64,000 nucleotides of DNA from Nitrospirillum iridis (GTDB lineage: Bacteria > Pseudomonadota > Alphaproteobacteria > Azospirillales > Azospirillaceae), in the NCBI RefSeq assembly GCF_014205765.1, contig NZ_JACIIZ010000007.1:62001-126000 (forward strand), written 5' to 3'. The notes below the pieces were generated by a model. It was not told where the DNA came from. It ran no database searches and saw only the letters and a list, made by a program, of their open reading frames with translations. The translations under genes were made by a program, and so were the position numbers. Position 1 is the stretch's first letter; each line of letters starts with the position of its first letter. Shown here one piece after another: positions 1-9,137 of this stretch.

Positions 1-1047
1 CTCCACCGCGTCCGGCATGACCTTGACCCCGCCGACATTGACCATGCCATCCTCGCGCCCCTGGAACAGCACCCGGTCGCCCGCCACCGCCACCCGGTCG
101 CCCGTGACATACCAGCCGCTGGCATCGGTCACACCCCGGCCATCGGCAAGGGCCGTGGCCAGGCGGGGTCCGCGCACCCACAGCACGCCGTCGCGTACGG
201 CCAGATCCGTGCCCTCCACCCCCGTTTCCAGCCAGGCGGCGGGGAAGCCGGCGCGGCCGTCGGCCACCGCGAACAGGGCGCCCGCCTCGGTGCTGGCATA
301 GATGTGGCGCACGGCGGCCCCCGGGAAGGCCGCCGCCAACCGATCCAGCAGCGCTTGGTCCGCCGCCTCCCCCCCCAAGGTCAAGGCCTTCAGCGGTGGC
401 TGGACGCCGGTCATCAGGAAGGCGCGCCAGAAGCTGGGCGTGGCGCTGATATGGGTGACGGCATGGCGCGCGGCCAGGTCGGCGAGGGCCGGAACGTCCC
501 GGACCGGCCCCGCCACCAGCGTGCCGCCGCCCCGCAGAACCGTCAGCAGCACCTGCAGGCCGGCATAGCCGCCGGGATCGAAAGTGGCAAGCCAGACACT
601 GCCCCGGCCCCGCCCCGCCTGGACACGGGCGGTCAGGCGGTCGAAATCGTGGCGCAGCCGTTTCGGCGTCCCGGTGGTGCCGGAACTTTCCAGCACCAGG
701 GAAAAGCCGGTGGCGACGGGCGGGCGATCGCCGGGGAACCGGGTGACCATCCCATCGGCCCCGACCAGGGCATCCACGCCCGTGGGAAGGCTGTCGCCCC
801 GCAGCAGGGACAGTTCCCTGCCGAGGGTGCGGGCGGCCAGCACGGCCACCGCCACCCTCAGCGGCGTGGCCGCCACCGCCGCCACCCGGTGGGCGCCCGC
901 CAGATGATGGACCAGATCGCGCGCCTGGGTGGCCAAACCGGCGGCATCATGGACACCACCGTCCTGGACCAGCCGGCATCCGGCATCCAGCCACCCGCCA
1001 TCCCCAACGGGATCGTCTCGGCATGGAACGGCGGGAGGGGGCGTCAT
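1..1047 (-). CDS. AMP-forming acyl-CoA synthetase / ligase, 3' end cut by window
   Basis: ANL-superfamily adenylating enzyme, expected to activate a carboxylic acid as an acyl-adenylate and pass it to CoA or a carrier thiol. The 349 visible residues contain the phosphate-binding loop SSGTTGTPK at 121-129, the A5 motif YASTEAG at 250-256, the A7 motif YVTGDR near 313-318 and NVGGVKV near 337, where the C-terminal subdomain begins. The C-terminus lies beyond position 1. The ATG at 1047 is the only in-frame ATG after the stop at 1114-1116; a GTG 12 codons upstream is possible, and neither has a strong Shine-Dalgarno. The N-terminal part before the P-loop is short for the family. The substrate cannot be told from sequence. 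The gene lies 74 bp downstream of the S9 peptidase on the same strand and could be co-transcribed with it. Confidence 0.8.
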   Translation of the reverse strand, partial: MTPPPAVPCRDDPVGDGGWLDAGCRLVQDGGVHDAAGLATQARDLVHHLAGAHRVAAVAATPLRVAVAVLAARTLGRELSLLRGDSLPTGVDALVGADGMVTRFPGDRPPVATGFSLVLESSGTTGTPKRLRHDFDRLTARVQAGRGRGSVWLATFDPGGYAGLQVLLTVLRGGGTLVAGPVRDVPALADLAARHAVTHISATPSFWRAFLMTGVQPPLKALTLGGEAADQALLDRLAAAFPGAAVRHIYASTEAGALFAVADGRAGFPAAWLETGVEGTDLAVRDGVLWVRGPRLATALADGRGVTDASGWYVTGDRVAVAGDRVLFQGREDGMVNVGGVKVMPDAVE

Positions 1048-1121
1048 GGACCAGGCGGACCTTGCAGGAAAACAGGCCCCCACTATGGGCCACCCGCCCC
1101 AGCCGTGACAGTCTTAATGCA

Positions 1122-3326
1122 TCACTTGCCGGCCGCGGCCGGCGGCAGGGTCATGGCCAGTTGGTCGAACAGGAAGCCGTAGATATCGGTCGACAGGGCC
1201 ACACGCTCCGCCAGCGAACTGCCGTGGCCATGGCCGGCGTTGGCGCTGGTGCGCAGCAGGACGGGCAGGCCCGCCGGATCGGCCGCCTGCAGCCGCGCCA
1301 CCATCTTGCGCGAATGCATGGGGTTCACCCGCCCGTCATTTTCTCCGGTGGCCAGCAACACGGCGGGATAGCGCACACCGGCGACGACATGGTGATAGGG
1401 CGAATAGGCCGCCAGCGCCCGGAACTGGGCCGCATCCGTCACCGTGCCGTATTCGGTGATGTTGAAGGCGCCGTTGGGGTCCAGTTCGGTGCGCACCATG
1501 TCGTAGATGCCGACGGTGCCGACCACGGCGCGGGCCAGTTCCGGATGTTGGGTCAGGGTGGCACCCATCAGCAGGCCGCCGTTGCTACCCCCGATCAAGG
1601 CCAGGTGATCGGCATCGGTATAACCCCGCTGCACCAGCAGGCGGGCCACGGCGGCGAAGTCGTCGAAGACATGCTGCTTGTTGGCCAGGCGGCCGGCATC
1701 GTGCCAGGCCTCGCCGAACTCCGCCCCGCCGCGCAGATTGGCGATGGCGTAGATGCCGCCGGCATCCAGCCAGAGCCGCTGTTCCGCCGCCAGCTGGCCG
1801 GGCGTCAGGCTGACACCGAAACCGCCATAGCCGGTCAGCAGCAGCGGCGCCTTGCCATCCTTGCGCGTGCGCCGGGGACGGACGATGGTCACCGGCACGC
1901 GGGTGCCATCGGCGGAGACGGCAGCGTCGCGCACCACCTCGGCATCACTGAAATCCAGGCCGCCCGTGGCCGACAGCTTGGTCTCATCCATGCTCTGCCG
2001 GCGTTCATCGAACACGGCGTAGACCGGGGCCGAGAGGTATGTGGTCACGTCGTAGAGCACGCGGCCGCCTTCCAGCGGCACCAGTTCATGGTTGGCGGCC
2101 ACCGGCGGCAGGGGCAGCGACCCCAGCGGCTGGCCAGTGGCCGGCGCCACCATGGCGACGTTGATGGGTCCGCCCTCGATACGCCGCAGATAGACCCGGG
2201 TCGCCGTCACCGCCAGGGAACGGGATCCCCGGTCGGACAGCAGCGCCGCCTTGCCTTCCGGCACCAGCACCTTGGCATGCGCCAGGTCGGTATCGCCCGG
2301 CGCCAAACGCAGCAGGCGGCCCGCCGGCGCGTTGAGGCGGGAGATGAGATAGACGGCCCCGTCCGGCCCCGGCGCCACCGCCACCACCTTGTCGGCGAGG
2401 CGGGTCAGGCGCTGAGGGGTGCCGGTGGGGCCGGCGGCCTGGGGCAACAGGAAATGCTCAAATTCGCCGCCATCGCCGTTGGCGACGGCGATGACCAGCG
2501 GCCCGGTGCCGTCACGGTTGTCCAGTTCCACCTCGGCGATGCGGGGAAAGTCGCGGCCCAGGACATAGGCGTCGTCACGCGGATCACTGCCCAGCGGGTG
2601 CCAGTAGACCTGCATGTAGAAATGGCGGTCGCCCTCCGGCCGCTCCTCGCCGGGATAGCGGGTGTACCAGAAGCCCTTGCCGTCCGCCGCCCAGGCAAGG
2701 TCACCGCCACCGGTGGGATACTGGACCCGAGGAACGACCTCGCCCACCTCGGCGCCCGTCGCGGTGTCGAAGACATGGACGCTGCCGTTCTCGCTCCCCC
2801 CCACCGATAGGCTGGCGGCCACCAGCCGCCCATCCGGCGAAGGGACGAACCAGTCGACGGCGGTCAGGCCGCGGGGGTCGATCCTGTTAGGGTCGATCAC
2901 CACCCGCATCGGCAAATCGCGGCTGGGCGCCGTGGTCGTGGCGTCATCGACCATCACCACCTGCGTCTGCTGCAGACGGGGGTCGGTATAGCGGGCGAAC
3001 AGATGACCACCGGCGGCGCGCACCCCGGAATAGCGGCTGGGGGTGGCGGCGATCAGCGACTCCAGCCGGGCCTTCAGCGCCGCCCGCTGGGGCAGCGCGT
3101 CCAGATAGACGCGGCTGTAGGCGTTCTGGTCGGCCGACCAGCGCTTGACCGCCGGATCGGACCAGTCCTCCAGCCAACGGTAGGGATCAGCCACCGTCTG
3201 GCCGAAGAAGGTGTCCGTCACCGGACGGGCCGGCGTGGACGGCAGGCCAACGGCCCCCACCCCGCCGCAACAGGCCATGCCCAATAGCGATAGGGCGATC
3301 AGGCGGCGGACGGACGGCGGGGCCAT
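1122..3326 (-). CDS. Prolyl oligopeptidase family (S9A) serine peptidase, exported
   Basis: 734-aa S9A peptidase that should cleave after proline in short peptides. After an N-terminal hydrophobic export signal, the mature protein begins with the family hallmark DPYRWLED, continues into a seven-bladed propeller region, and ends with the alpha/beta-hydrolase domain. The nucleophile sits in GGSNGGLLMG, the acid in GENDGRVNP and the histidine in NAGHGHGSS, so the triad is complete. The ATG at 3326 is chosen over one 75 bp upstream because the signal peptide follows it directly and AAGG precedes it at suitable spacing. Export suggests periplasmic peptide scavenging, in keeping with the two S46 peptidases elsewhere in the window. 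A stand-alone gene or the first of two with the ligase downstream. Confidence 0.9.
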   Translation of the reverse strand: MAPPSVRRLIALSLLGMACCGGVGAVGLPSTPARPVTDTFFGQTVADPYRWLEDWSDPAVKRWSADQNAYSRVYLDALPQRAALKARLESLIAATPSRYSGVRAAGGHLFARYTDPRLQQTQVVMVDDATTTAPSRDLPMRVVIDPNRIDPRGLTAVDWFVPSPDGRLVAASLSVGGSENGSVHVFDTATGAEVGEVVPRVQYPTGGGDLAWAADGKGFWYTRYPGEERPEGDRHFYMQVYWHPLGSDPRDDAYVLGRDFPRIAEVELDNRDGTGPLVIAVANGDGGEFEHFLLPQAAGPTGTPQRLTRLADKVVAVAPGPDGAVYLISRLNAPAGRLLRLAPGDTDLAHAKVLVPEGKAALLSDRGSRSLAVTATRVYLRRIEGGPINVAMVAPATGQPLGSLPLPPVAANHELVPLEGGRVLYDVTTYLSAPVYAVFDERRQSMDETKLSATGGLDFSDAEVVRDAAVSADGTRVPVTIVRPRRTRKDGKAPLLLTGYGGFGVSLTPGQLAAEQRLWLDAGGIYAIANLRGGAEFGEAWHDAGRLANKQHVFDDFAAVARLLVQRGYTDADHLALIGGSNGGLLMGATLTQHPELARAVVGTVGIYDMVRTELDPNGAFNITEYGTVTDAAQFRALAAYSPYHHVVAGVRYPAVLLATGENDGRVNPMHSRKMVARLQAADPAGLPVLLRTSANAGHGHGSSLAERVALSTDIYGFLFDQLAMTLPPAAAGK

Positions 3327-3464
3327 GGGCGTAACCTTGAAGCAGTGTGGAGGCTGCGCAGCCAACCACCCGCCAGGCGATCTGCCAAGCCCCCAGATCA
3401 ATCCCGCGCCAAATCAGGGCCGCGTCACCAGAAAGACGCCTATATGGGCCGCGTGCCCCGGGTG

Positions 3465-4862
3465 TTACGCGTCCTCTTCAGCGTCCAGGTGGAACTGCTC
3501 CGTATCACCGTCATAGGCGAAAATCTCGGCGTAGCGCGCCCAGCTGATCATGGCCTTCAGCGTCTCATCCGCCACGGCTTCGGACATGTGGTCCTCCAGT
3601 TCCGTCTCGAACCGGGGCCGGGGGGCGCGGTGGTTGGGACGTTCCTGCAGGACACGGCGGATATGGCCGGCCAGCGGGATGCGCTGCAGCAGGTGGTCGG
3701 CGAACAGCCGCTTGCGCACGTCCAGCTCCGCCTGGGCGAACTGGCGTGCCGCCGGTGCCAGGCGGATGTCGCCTTCCACCACCTCGGCGAAGCCCAGCAT
3801 CTGCAGCGTTTCCGCCACCTTCAGCAGGTCGTCGGTGGACATCTGCAGCGCCGAGGAAATGACGGGCAGATCGGCCACGCCGTTGTGCGGGGCGCCGTCG
3901 ACCAGTTCCATCAGGCCGGCCAGCACGTTGGTCGACACATGGGGCAGTTGCAGGCTGAGCCCCGCCGCCATGGTGTCCGCCGCCCCCGGCGCCACCTTGG
4001 GCCGCCGCGTCATCAATCCATAGATATGGTCCACCAGCTGGCGGAAGGCGGGGTCGGTGCGGACGCGCGGGTGGGGCAGCGTCACCTCGATCTCCGCCGC
4101 CACCCGGCCCGGGTTGGACGACATCACCAGGATGCGGTCGCACATCTGCACCGCTTCCTCGATGTTGTGGGTGACCAGCAGCACGGCGCCGATGGCCAGC
4201 CGTCCGTCGCCCCACAGATCCAGGAAGTCGGTGCGTACGGTTTCGGCCGTCAGCACGTCCAGGGCCGAGAACGGCTCATCCAGCAGCAGGATGCCGGGAT
4301 CCAGCACCAGGGCGCGGGCGAAGCCCACGCGCTGACGCATGCCGCCCGACAGTTCGCGCGGATAGGCGTTCTCGAACCCATCCAGGCCGATGAGGTCGAT
4401 GGCCGCCAGCGCGCGCTTGCGCATTTCCGCGGCGGGCACGTTGCGCGCCTCAAGCCCCACCTGAACGTTTTCCAGCACCGTCAGCCAAGGGAACAGGGCG
4501 AAGGACTGGAAGACCATGGCCACGTCATTGGCGGGACCGGACACCGGCTTGCCCGCCACCGCGACCTGGCCGGAGGTGGAGGACAACAGGCCGGCGATGA
4601 TGCGCAGCAGGGTGGACTTGCCGGAGCCGGAGCGGCCCAGCAGGGCCACGATCTCACGCCGGTCGACCGTCATGTCGACGTGGTCCAGCACCAGCGGGCT
4701 GTCGGGGTCCGCATCGTAGCGCTTGCTGACGCCGCGCACGGTCAGGATGGGGACGCCGCTGGGCGGCGGCCGGGTGCCGCCGTGCAGAACGCCGGCGGTA
4801 CCCAGATCCGCGGGCGCGCTGGTCCCCAGACCGGTACGCAGGGATTTCGGGGTCAGGTTCAT
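3465..4862 (-). CDS. NitT/TauT-type ABC transporter ATPase with C-terminal AAA-associated domain
   Basis: 465-aa ATP-binding subunit of a nitrate/sulfonate/taurine-class importer. Walker A is GRSGSGKST at 76-84, the signature is LSGGMRQR, Walker B is ILLLDEPFSALD, and the switch histidine is in LLVTHNIEEA. The nucleotide-binding domain ends near residue 285. About 180 further residues match what is known as the AAA-associated C-terminal domain (winged-helix-like, probably regulatory), so the protein is much longer than a plain 250-aa NitT/TauT ATPase. It starts 22 bp after the permease stop, so the two are translationally linked. No substrate-binding protein gene is nearby and the substrate is unknown. 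Confidence 0.9.
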   Translation of the reverse strand: MNLTPKSLRTGLGTSAPADLGTAGVLHGGTRPPPSGVPILTVRGVSKRYDADPDSPLVLDHVDMTVDRREIVALLGRSGSGKSTLLRIIAGLLSSTSGQVAVAGKPVSGPANDVAMVFQSFALFPWLTVLENVQVGLEARNVPAAEMRKRALAAIDLIGLDGFENAYPRELSGGMRQRVGFARALVLDPGILLLDEPFSALDVLTAETVRTDFLDLWGDGRLAIGAVLLVTHNIEEAVQMCDRILVMSSNPGRVAAEIEVTLPHPRVRTDPAFRQLVDHIYGLMTRRPKVAPGAADTMAAGLSLQLPHVSTNVLAGLMELVDGAPHNGVADLPVISSALQMSTDDLLKVAETLQMLGFAEVVEGDIRLAPAARQFAQAELDVRKRLFADHLLQRIPLAGHIRRVLQERPNHRAPRPRFETELEDHMSEAVADETLKAMISWARYAEIFAYDGDTEQFHLDAEEDA

Positions 4863-4884
4863 GATGTCGGACTCCTCGAGATCC

Positions 4885-6636
4885 TCAAGAGATGCGCAGA
4901 CGGCGTTCGGCGTAGCCATAGAGGGGACGCCAGACCATGCGGTTGAACAGCACGACGAAGCCGACCATGACGACATTGCCCAGCACCAGGCGGGGGAAGT
5001 CAGCCTCGGTCGTCATCTGGGCGATGTAGGCGCCCAGGCCCCGGGCCTGCACATGGGTGTCGCCCCAGGACACGGCCTCGGCCACGATGCTGGCGTTCCA
5101 GGCGCCGCCACTGGCGGTGATGGCGCCCGTCACCAGATGGGGAAAGATGCCGGGCAGCAAGGCATCCCGCCATTTCTTCCAGCCACGCAGCCGCAGGTTG
5201 GCGATGACGTCGCGCAGGTCCACGGGATAGGACTGGGCCCCGGCCACCACGTTGAACAGGATGTACCACTGTGTGCCGAGGATCATCAGCGGCGACAGCC
5301 AGATGTCCGGGTTCAGGGTCCAATGCACGATGACGGCCACCGCCACGGGAAAGAACAGGTTGGACGGGAAGGCCGCCAGGAACTGTGCCACCGGCTGGAC
5401 GATGGCGGCCAGGCGCGGCCGCATGCCCACCATCACCCCCACCGGCACCCAGATCAGGGCCGCCAGGATGATCAGCACGATCACCCGCACCATGGTGGCC
5501 AGGCCCAGCAGCACGACATGGCCGACATCGCCCCAGGTGACACCCGTGGCCATGAAGCGGATGCCATCCACCGCCACGTACAGCGCCATGGCGGCCAGCG
5601 CCGCCTGCCACAGATAGTCGCCCACGCGGATTGCCCGGGGGCTGAGCCGGGGAGCGGGCAACTTGGGCAGGCTGGGCAGGCGCCAGCGCAGGGTGGCACG
5701 GGCGACGCCGCCCGCCGGCCGGCCCAGGGTGCGGAACAGGGTGGAGCGTTCCACCATGGTCAGCACCCAGGAGGTCGGGCGCGTTTCCGCCTGCACCGTG
5801 TCGGCGCGGAAGCGCTCGGCCCAGGCGACCAGTGGCCGGAACAGCAGCTGGTCATACAGCAGGATGACGGCCAGCATGGTCAGGATGACCCAGCCGATGG
5901 CGGTCAGGTCGCGCTGTTCGATGGCCAACGCCAGGTAGGCGCCCACGCCCGGCAGGGTGATGGTGGTGGTGCCCACCGTCACCGCCTCGGCCGCGACCAC
6001 GAAGAACCAGCCGCCGGACATGCTCATCATCATGTTCCAGACCAGGCCGGGCACGGCGAACGGCACCTCCAGCCGCCAGAAGCGCTGCCAGGTGGACAGG
6101 TGATAGCCCGTGCACACCTCGTCCAGGTCGGACGGCACCGTCCTCAGCGACTGATAGAAGCTGAAGGTCATGTTCCAGGCCTGGCTGGTGAAGATGGCGA
6201 AGATGGACGCCAGCTCCGCCCCCACCACCTGGCCGGGGAACAGGCCCAGGAAGAAGGTGACGGTGAACGACAGGTATGTGAGCACCGGCACGGACTGCAG
6301 GATGTCCAGCGCCGGGATGAGGATCTGCCCCGCCCGCTGGCTTTTGACCGCCAGCGGCGCGTAGATCAGGGTGAACAGCAGGGAGGCCCCCAGCGCCGCC
6401 ATCATGCGCAGGGTGGTGCGCATGGCGTAATAGGGCAGCGCCGAGGGGTCCAGGGTGATGGGCGTGCGTTCCAGCTGCGACAGCGGCTGGGCCACCTCAT
6501 GGCCGCCAAAGACCAGGACGGCCAGCAGGCCAAGGACCAGCGGCAGGGCCACCACGTCCCAGCGGGACGGGGCCAGGCGGGCCAGCGGGCTGGAGGATCC
6601 CAGGCCGCGGCCGTCGTGCAGGACATGCATGGTCAT
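4885..6636 (-). CDS. ABC transporter permease with two fused BPD_transp_1 domains
   Basis: 583-aa inner-membrane permease. It holds two binding-protein-dependent transport domains in one chain, each with an EAA-like coupling loop: one around GYHLSTWQRFWRLEVPFAVP and one around LRLRGWKKWRDALLPGIFP. A first hydrophobic segment near residues 30-50 is followed by about five segments per domain. One polypeptide therefore supplies both halves of the channel for a homodimeric ATPase. Fused permeases of this type are known partners of NitT/TauT ATPases with an AAA-associated extension. An ATG two codons downstream is an alternative start. Middle gene of a three-gene minus-strand operon. Confidence 0.9.
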   Translation of the reverse strand: MTMHVLHDGRGLGSSSPLARLAPSRWDVVALPLVLGLLAVLVFGGHEVAQPLSQLERTPITLDPSALPYYAMRTTLRMMAALGASLLFTLIYAPLAVKSQRAGQILIPALDILQSVPVLTYLSFTVTFFLGLFPGQVVGAELASIFAIFTSQAWNMTFSFYQSLRTVPSDLDEVCTGYHLSTWQRFWRLEVPFAVPGLVWNMMMSMSGGWFFVVAAEAVTVGTTTITLPGVGAYLALAIEQRDLTAIGWVILTMLAVILLYDQLLFRPLVAWAERFRADTVQAETRPTSWVLTMVERSTLFRTLGRPAGGVARATLRWRLPSLPKLPAPRLSPRAIRVGDYLWQAALAAMALYVAVDGIRFMATGVTWGDVGHVVLLGLATMVRVIVLIILAALIWVPVGVMVGMRPRLAAIVQPVAQFLAAFPSNLFFPVAVAVIVHWTLNPDIWLSPLMILGTQWYILFNVVAGAQSYPVDLRDVIANLRLRGWKKWRDALLPGIFPHLVTGAITASGGAWNASIVAEAVSWGDTHVQARGLGAYIAQMTTEADFPRLVLGNVVMVGFVVLFNRMVWRPLYGYAERRLRIS

Positions 6637-6726
6637 TGGCCGTCCCCCTTATTGCCAGATGTTTCGGCGGGAACGTCGTCCCCGACCAGGGTCAGCGGAA
6701 CAGGTTGGCGGTCGGCCGGATCGCCG

Positions 6727-6972
6727 TCAGAACGCGCGCCGCGTTCGGCCCTCCGACGGTACGTCGTTGGCGGCGATGTCATTGGCGGCCACCGGCCGCC
6801 GCATCAGCATCCAGCCCATCACGGGGCGTCCGGCGGCATCCTGCCGCCACACCAGGGTGAGGCCATGGCCGGAAAGGGCCGCGCGCTGCGCTTGCGCGGC
6901 ACGGGCCGCCGCCGCCATGACGGCGGAAACGGGATCGCTCCCGGCGGGAAAACGGGTCTTGTTGAGGGCCAT
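6727..6972 (-). CDS. Small hypothetical protein, first gene of the ABC operon
   Basis: 81-aa protein of unknown function. It has an alanine-rich helical middle (residues about 14-33) and a short strand-like stretch with tryptophans (LVWRQD, MGWMLM), and no signal peptide or membrane span. The ATG is preceded by GGAGG at 6-bp spacing, a near-perfect ribosome binding site and the strongest reason to believe the gene. A GTG-initiated extension upstream would read through the structured leader and is unlikely. It ends 90 bp before the permease start. Its position suggests a role tied to the transporter, but nothing in the sequence identifies it. Confidence 0.6.
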   Translation of the reverse strand: MALNKTRFPAGSDPVSAVMAAAARAAQAQRAALSGHGLTLVWRQDAAGRPVMGWMLMRRPVAANDIAANDVPSEGRTRRAF

Positions 6973-7251
6973 TGCTGCCTCCGTCACGCGGCCGGTGCCC
7001 GGCAGGACGAAGGCGGGGATGGGGGCGACACGCCCCCCGGCTTCAGCGGAGGGCCTGACGCTCCCACCCACACCCCTGTCCCGGCTGGCGGTCTGTCGCG
7101 ACCATTCGCACCGGATAGATCCGGCCAAACGGGTCCGCGCCGCTCTCACTAGGTCGAGGGTTCATTCTCAGGGTGGCTGTTCTCGTGGGGTTGACGGCGT
7201 GCCGCCCGTCGCGCGGAACCGGAGTTCCGATCGGCCAAGCGGCAACCGACG
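6973..7251 (-). promoter_or_regulatory. Long structured 5' leader of the ABC operon
   Basis: About 280 nt lie between the candidate transcription start and the first ATG. The clearest structure is a perfect stem at 7021-7037 (arms GGGGGCG and CGCCCCC, 3-nt loop), about 50 nt before the start codon. No T tract follows it, so it is not a standard terminator. The leader length suggests a regulatory RNA, but I could not match it to a riboswitch class. Confidence 0.35.
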
Positions 7252-7258
7252 GCCCGCC

Positions 7259-7286
7259 AATAAACCGGGTGGGGGACCCGCGTCAA
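7259..7286 (-). promoter_or_regulatory. Candidate sigma-70 promoter for the ABC operon
   Basis: Read on the minus strand: TTGACG at 7286-7281, a 16-bp spacer, then TTTATT at 7264-7259. This is the best -35/-10 pair upstream of the operon and would start transcription near 7251. Confidence 0.4.
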
Positions 7287-7491
7287 CCCCTAAGCAAAGG
7301 GCGATTTGCCGCAACGCAAAAACGCGCGCCCGCACGCCGCCCGGCCGGGCTCCGAATCAGGGCCCCGGCCCCCCGCCCGGCGCCCCGTCTTGACATAAAA
7401 CCTTCATCCCGCGCCGCTATAGCCGTCTAGGGGCGGGCTGTGATGAGCGGGCCGGTGGCCCCAGGCCCCATCATCCAAGTGGCCCGCCGGA
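7287..7491. other. Intergenic stretch between divergent promoters
   Basis: Non-coding. It contains a consensus TTGACA at 7390-7395 on the plus strand, but the only -10-like sequence (CTATAG at 7417-7422) is 21 bp away, too far for a normal sigma-70 promoter. Nothing else was recognised. Confidence 0.3.
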
Positions 7492-7541
7492 TGGAGCTTT
7501 GGTGGAGCGTAGGTAGAGCTTGGGTGGAGCGGGCGTGGAGT
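7492..7541 (+). promoter_or_regulatory. Five-copy TGGAGC array with 11-bp period (candidate response-regulator site)
   Basis: TGGAGC occurs at 7492, 7503 and 7525, with one-mismatch copies TAGAGC at 7514 and TGGAGT at 7536. All five begin exactly 11 bp apart, one helical turn. Head-to-tail sites on one DNA face with about 11-bp period are typical for OmpR/PhoB-family regulators. The array lies about 200 bp upstream of mdtA, and an OmpR-family regulator is encoded just downstream of mdtC. Confidence 0.55.
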
Positions 7542-7736
7542 CACGCCCAGCAGTGCTGACGCCCGGCGGTTTTCAGGGTAAGAGAAGGCGCGAAATATCA
7601 AGGCAGGGCAGTTGGGTAAGACGCGCGGCGATCACAGCCGACCGCACCTAAAGCGCGAGTAACGGGACAACAGGATCTTTCGCGGGCCGGCGTATAAACC
7701 CCGGTTCTGGAGATCATCGGGAAGGTTGGGATTTCG
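7542..7736 (+). promoter_or_regulatory. Promoter and leader region of mdtABC
   Basis: Non-coding. TATAAA at 7693-7698 is a good -10 element but lacks a recognisable -35 at 17 bp, as expected for an activator-dependent promoter. The array just upstream may act here or at an unrecognised promoter nearer 7560. GGAAGG lies 13-18 bp before the mdtA ATG. Confidence 0.3.
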
Positions 7737-9137
7737 ATGCGACGCAGTGTTTGGGTGTCTGCCCTGGTCGTGGTGCTGCTGGGTGGTGGCGCGTGGTGGG
7801 TCATGCACAAAAAGCCGAGCAGCCAGCAGCAGGCCGGGCCCATGGGCGGGCCGGGCGGCGGACCAGGTGGACCGGGAGGACCCGGCGGGCGTCGCGGTGG
7901 TTTTTCCGTCCCCACGGTGGCGGTGACGCCCGTGGTACTGGCCGACATGCCGGTCTATTTGGACGGCCTGGGCACGGTGCAGGCCCTGAACACCGTCACG
8001 GTCAAGACCCGCATCGGCGGCCAGTTGACCAAGGTCGCCTTCACCGAAGGCCAGACCGTCAAGGCCGGCGATGTCCTGGCCGTGGTGGACCCGCGCCTGT
8101 ACCAGGCGGCCTACGATCAGGCGGTGGCCAAGGTGGCGCAGGACCAGGCGCAGTTGGCCAACGCCAAGCTGGACCTGGAACGGTATCGCGCCCTGGCCGC
8201 GGAGAAGTACGGCACGCAGCAGACCTACGACACGCAGAAGGCCACCGTCGCCCAGTACGAGGCGACGCTTAAATACGACCAGGCGGCGGTGGAAACGGCC
8301 CGCACCAATCTGGATTGGACCGTGACCCGGGCCCCCATCGACGGCCGCACCGGCCTGCGACTGGTGGACGCAGGCAACATCGTCAGCTCCAGCGACAGCA
8401 CCGGCGTGGTGGTCATCACCCAGATGCAGCCCATATCCGGCACCTTCACCCTGCCGCAGCAGCAACTGGACATCATCAACGAGCACCTGCTGAAGGGCGA
8501 CACCCTGACCGTGCTGGCCGTCAGTTCCGATGGCCACCAGCTGGACAAGGGCACGCTGGCCACCCTGGACAACCAGGTCGACACCACCACCGGCACCATC
8601 AAGCTGAAGGCCACCTTCCCCAACAAGGACAACCGGCTGTGGCCCGGCGGCTTCGTCAACATGCGCCTGCTGCTGGAGGTGAAGCCCAAGCTGGCCGTGG
8701 TGCCGGCGTCCAGCATCCAGCACGGCCCCAACGGCACCTTCGTTTACGTCGTCCAGGAAGACAACACCGTCACGCCGCGACTGGTCACCGTCATCCTGAA
8801 CGAAGGCGACAAGACGGCGCTGAGCGACGGCTTGCGGGTGGGCGAGCGCGTGGTGGTCAACGGGCAGGACCGCCTGCAGGACGGCGCCAAGATCAACATC
8901 GCCGGCGCCGCACCGGCGGCCGGTACCGCCGCCCCAGGCGCGGCGGGCGGCCAGACGGGCGAGCATCGGCGCGCGGGCGCCGCCGCGGGCGAGGGCCAGC
9001 CCGGGCCGGAAGGCGAACACCACCGCCGCCGCAACCAGGGCGGCCAGCCCGGGGGCGACCCGGCCCAGGTCCCGCAAGGGACGCCGGCGCAGGGCGCGAC
9101 CCCGCCGTCGAACGGCCAGGGCGGCACGCCGCGATGA
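7737..9137 (+). CDS. mdtA: RND efflux periplasmic adaptor, MdtA type
   Basis: 466-aa membrane-fusion protein that links the inner-membrane RND pump to an outer-membrane channel. A single N-terminal membrane anchor (residues about 5-22) is followed by a Gly/Pro-rich linker (about 34-55), then the lipoyl, helical-hairpin and beta-barrel regions of the HlyD/AcrA family. [20 protein letters not shown] and the [15 protein letters not shown] segment are typical. The last 60 or so residues are a low-complexity Gly/Gln/Arg/His tail not needed for the fold. Its stop overlaps the mdtB start (ATGA), so it is first in a three-gene operon. MdtABC systems export bile salts, novobiocin and similar compounds in enterobacteria; the substrate here is unknown. 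Confidence 0.9.
   Translation: MRRSVWVSALVVVLLGGGAWWVMHKKPSSQQQAGPMGGPGGGPGGPGGPGGRRGGFSVPTVAVTPVVLADMPVYLDGLGTVQALNTVTVKTRIGGQLTKVAFTEGQTVKAGDVLAVVDPRLYQAAYDQAVAKVAQDQAQLANAKLDLERYRALAAEKYGTQQTYDTQKATVAQYEATLKYDQAAVETARTNLDWTVTRAPIDGRTGLRLVDAGNIVSSSDSTGVVVITQMQPISGTFTLPQQQLDIINEHLLKGDTLTVLAVSSDGHQLDKGTLATLDNQVDTTTGTIKLKATFPNKDNRLWPGGFVNMRLLLEVKPKLAVVPASSIQHGPNGTFVYVVQEDNTVTPRLVTVILNEGDKTALSDGLRVGERVVVNGQDRLQDGAKINIAGAAPAAGTAAPGAAGGQTGEHRRAGAAAGEGQPGPEGEHHRRRNQGGQPGGDPAQVPQGTPAQGATPPSNGQGGTPR

Noticed and set aside
7140-7200. TPP-riboswitch-like string CTGAGA...ACCCT...GACCTAG on the minus strand of the ABC leader
   Set aside because: Only fragments of the core match; the 5' GGGGTGC and the 3' GCGTAGGGA elements are missing, and CCTGAT is altered. 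A thiamine-precursor transporter cannot be claimed from this.
7390-7422. Plus-strand promoter with TTGACA at 7390 and CTATAG at 7417
   Set aside because: The spacer of 21 bp is outside the usable range for sigma-70.
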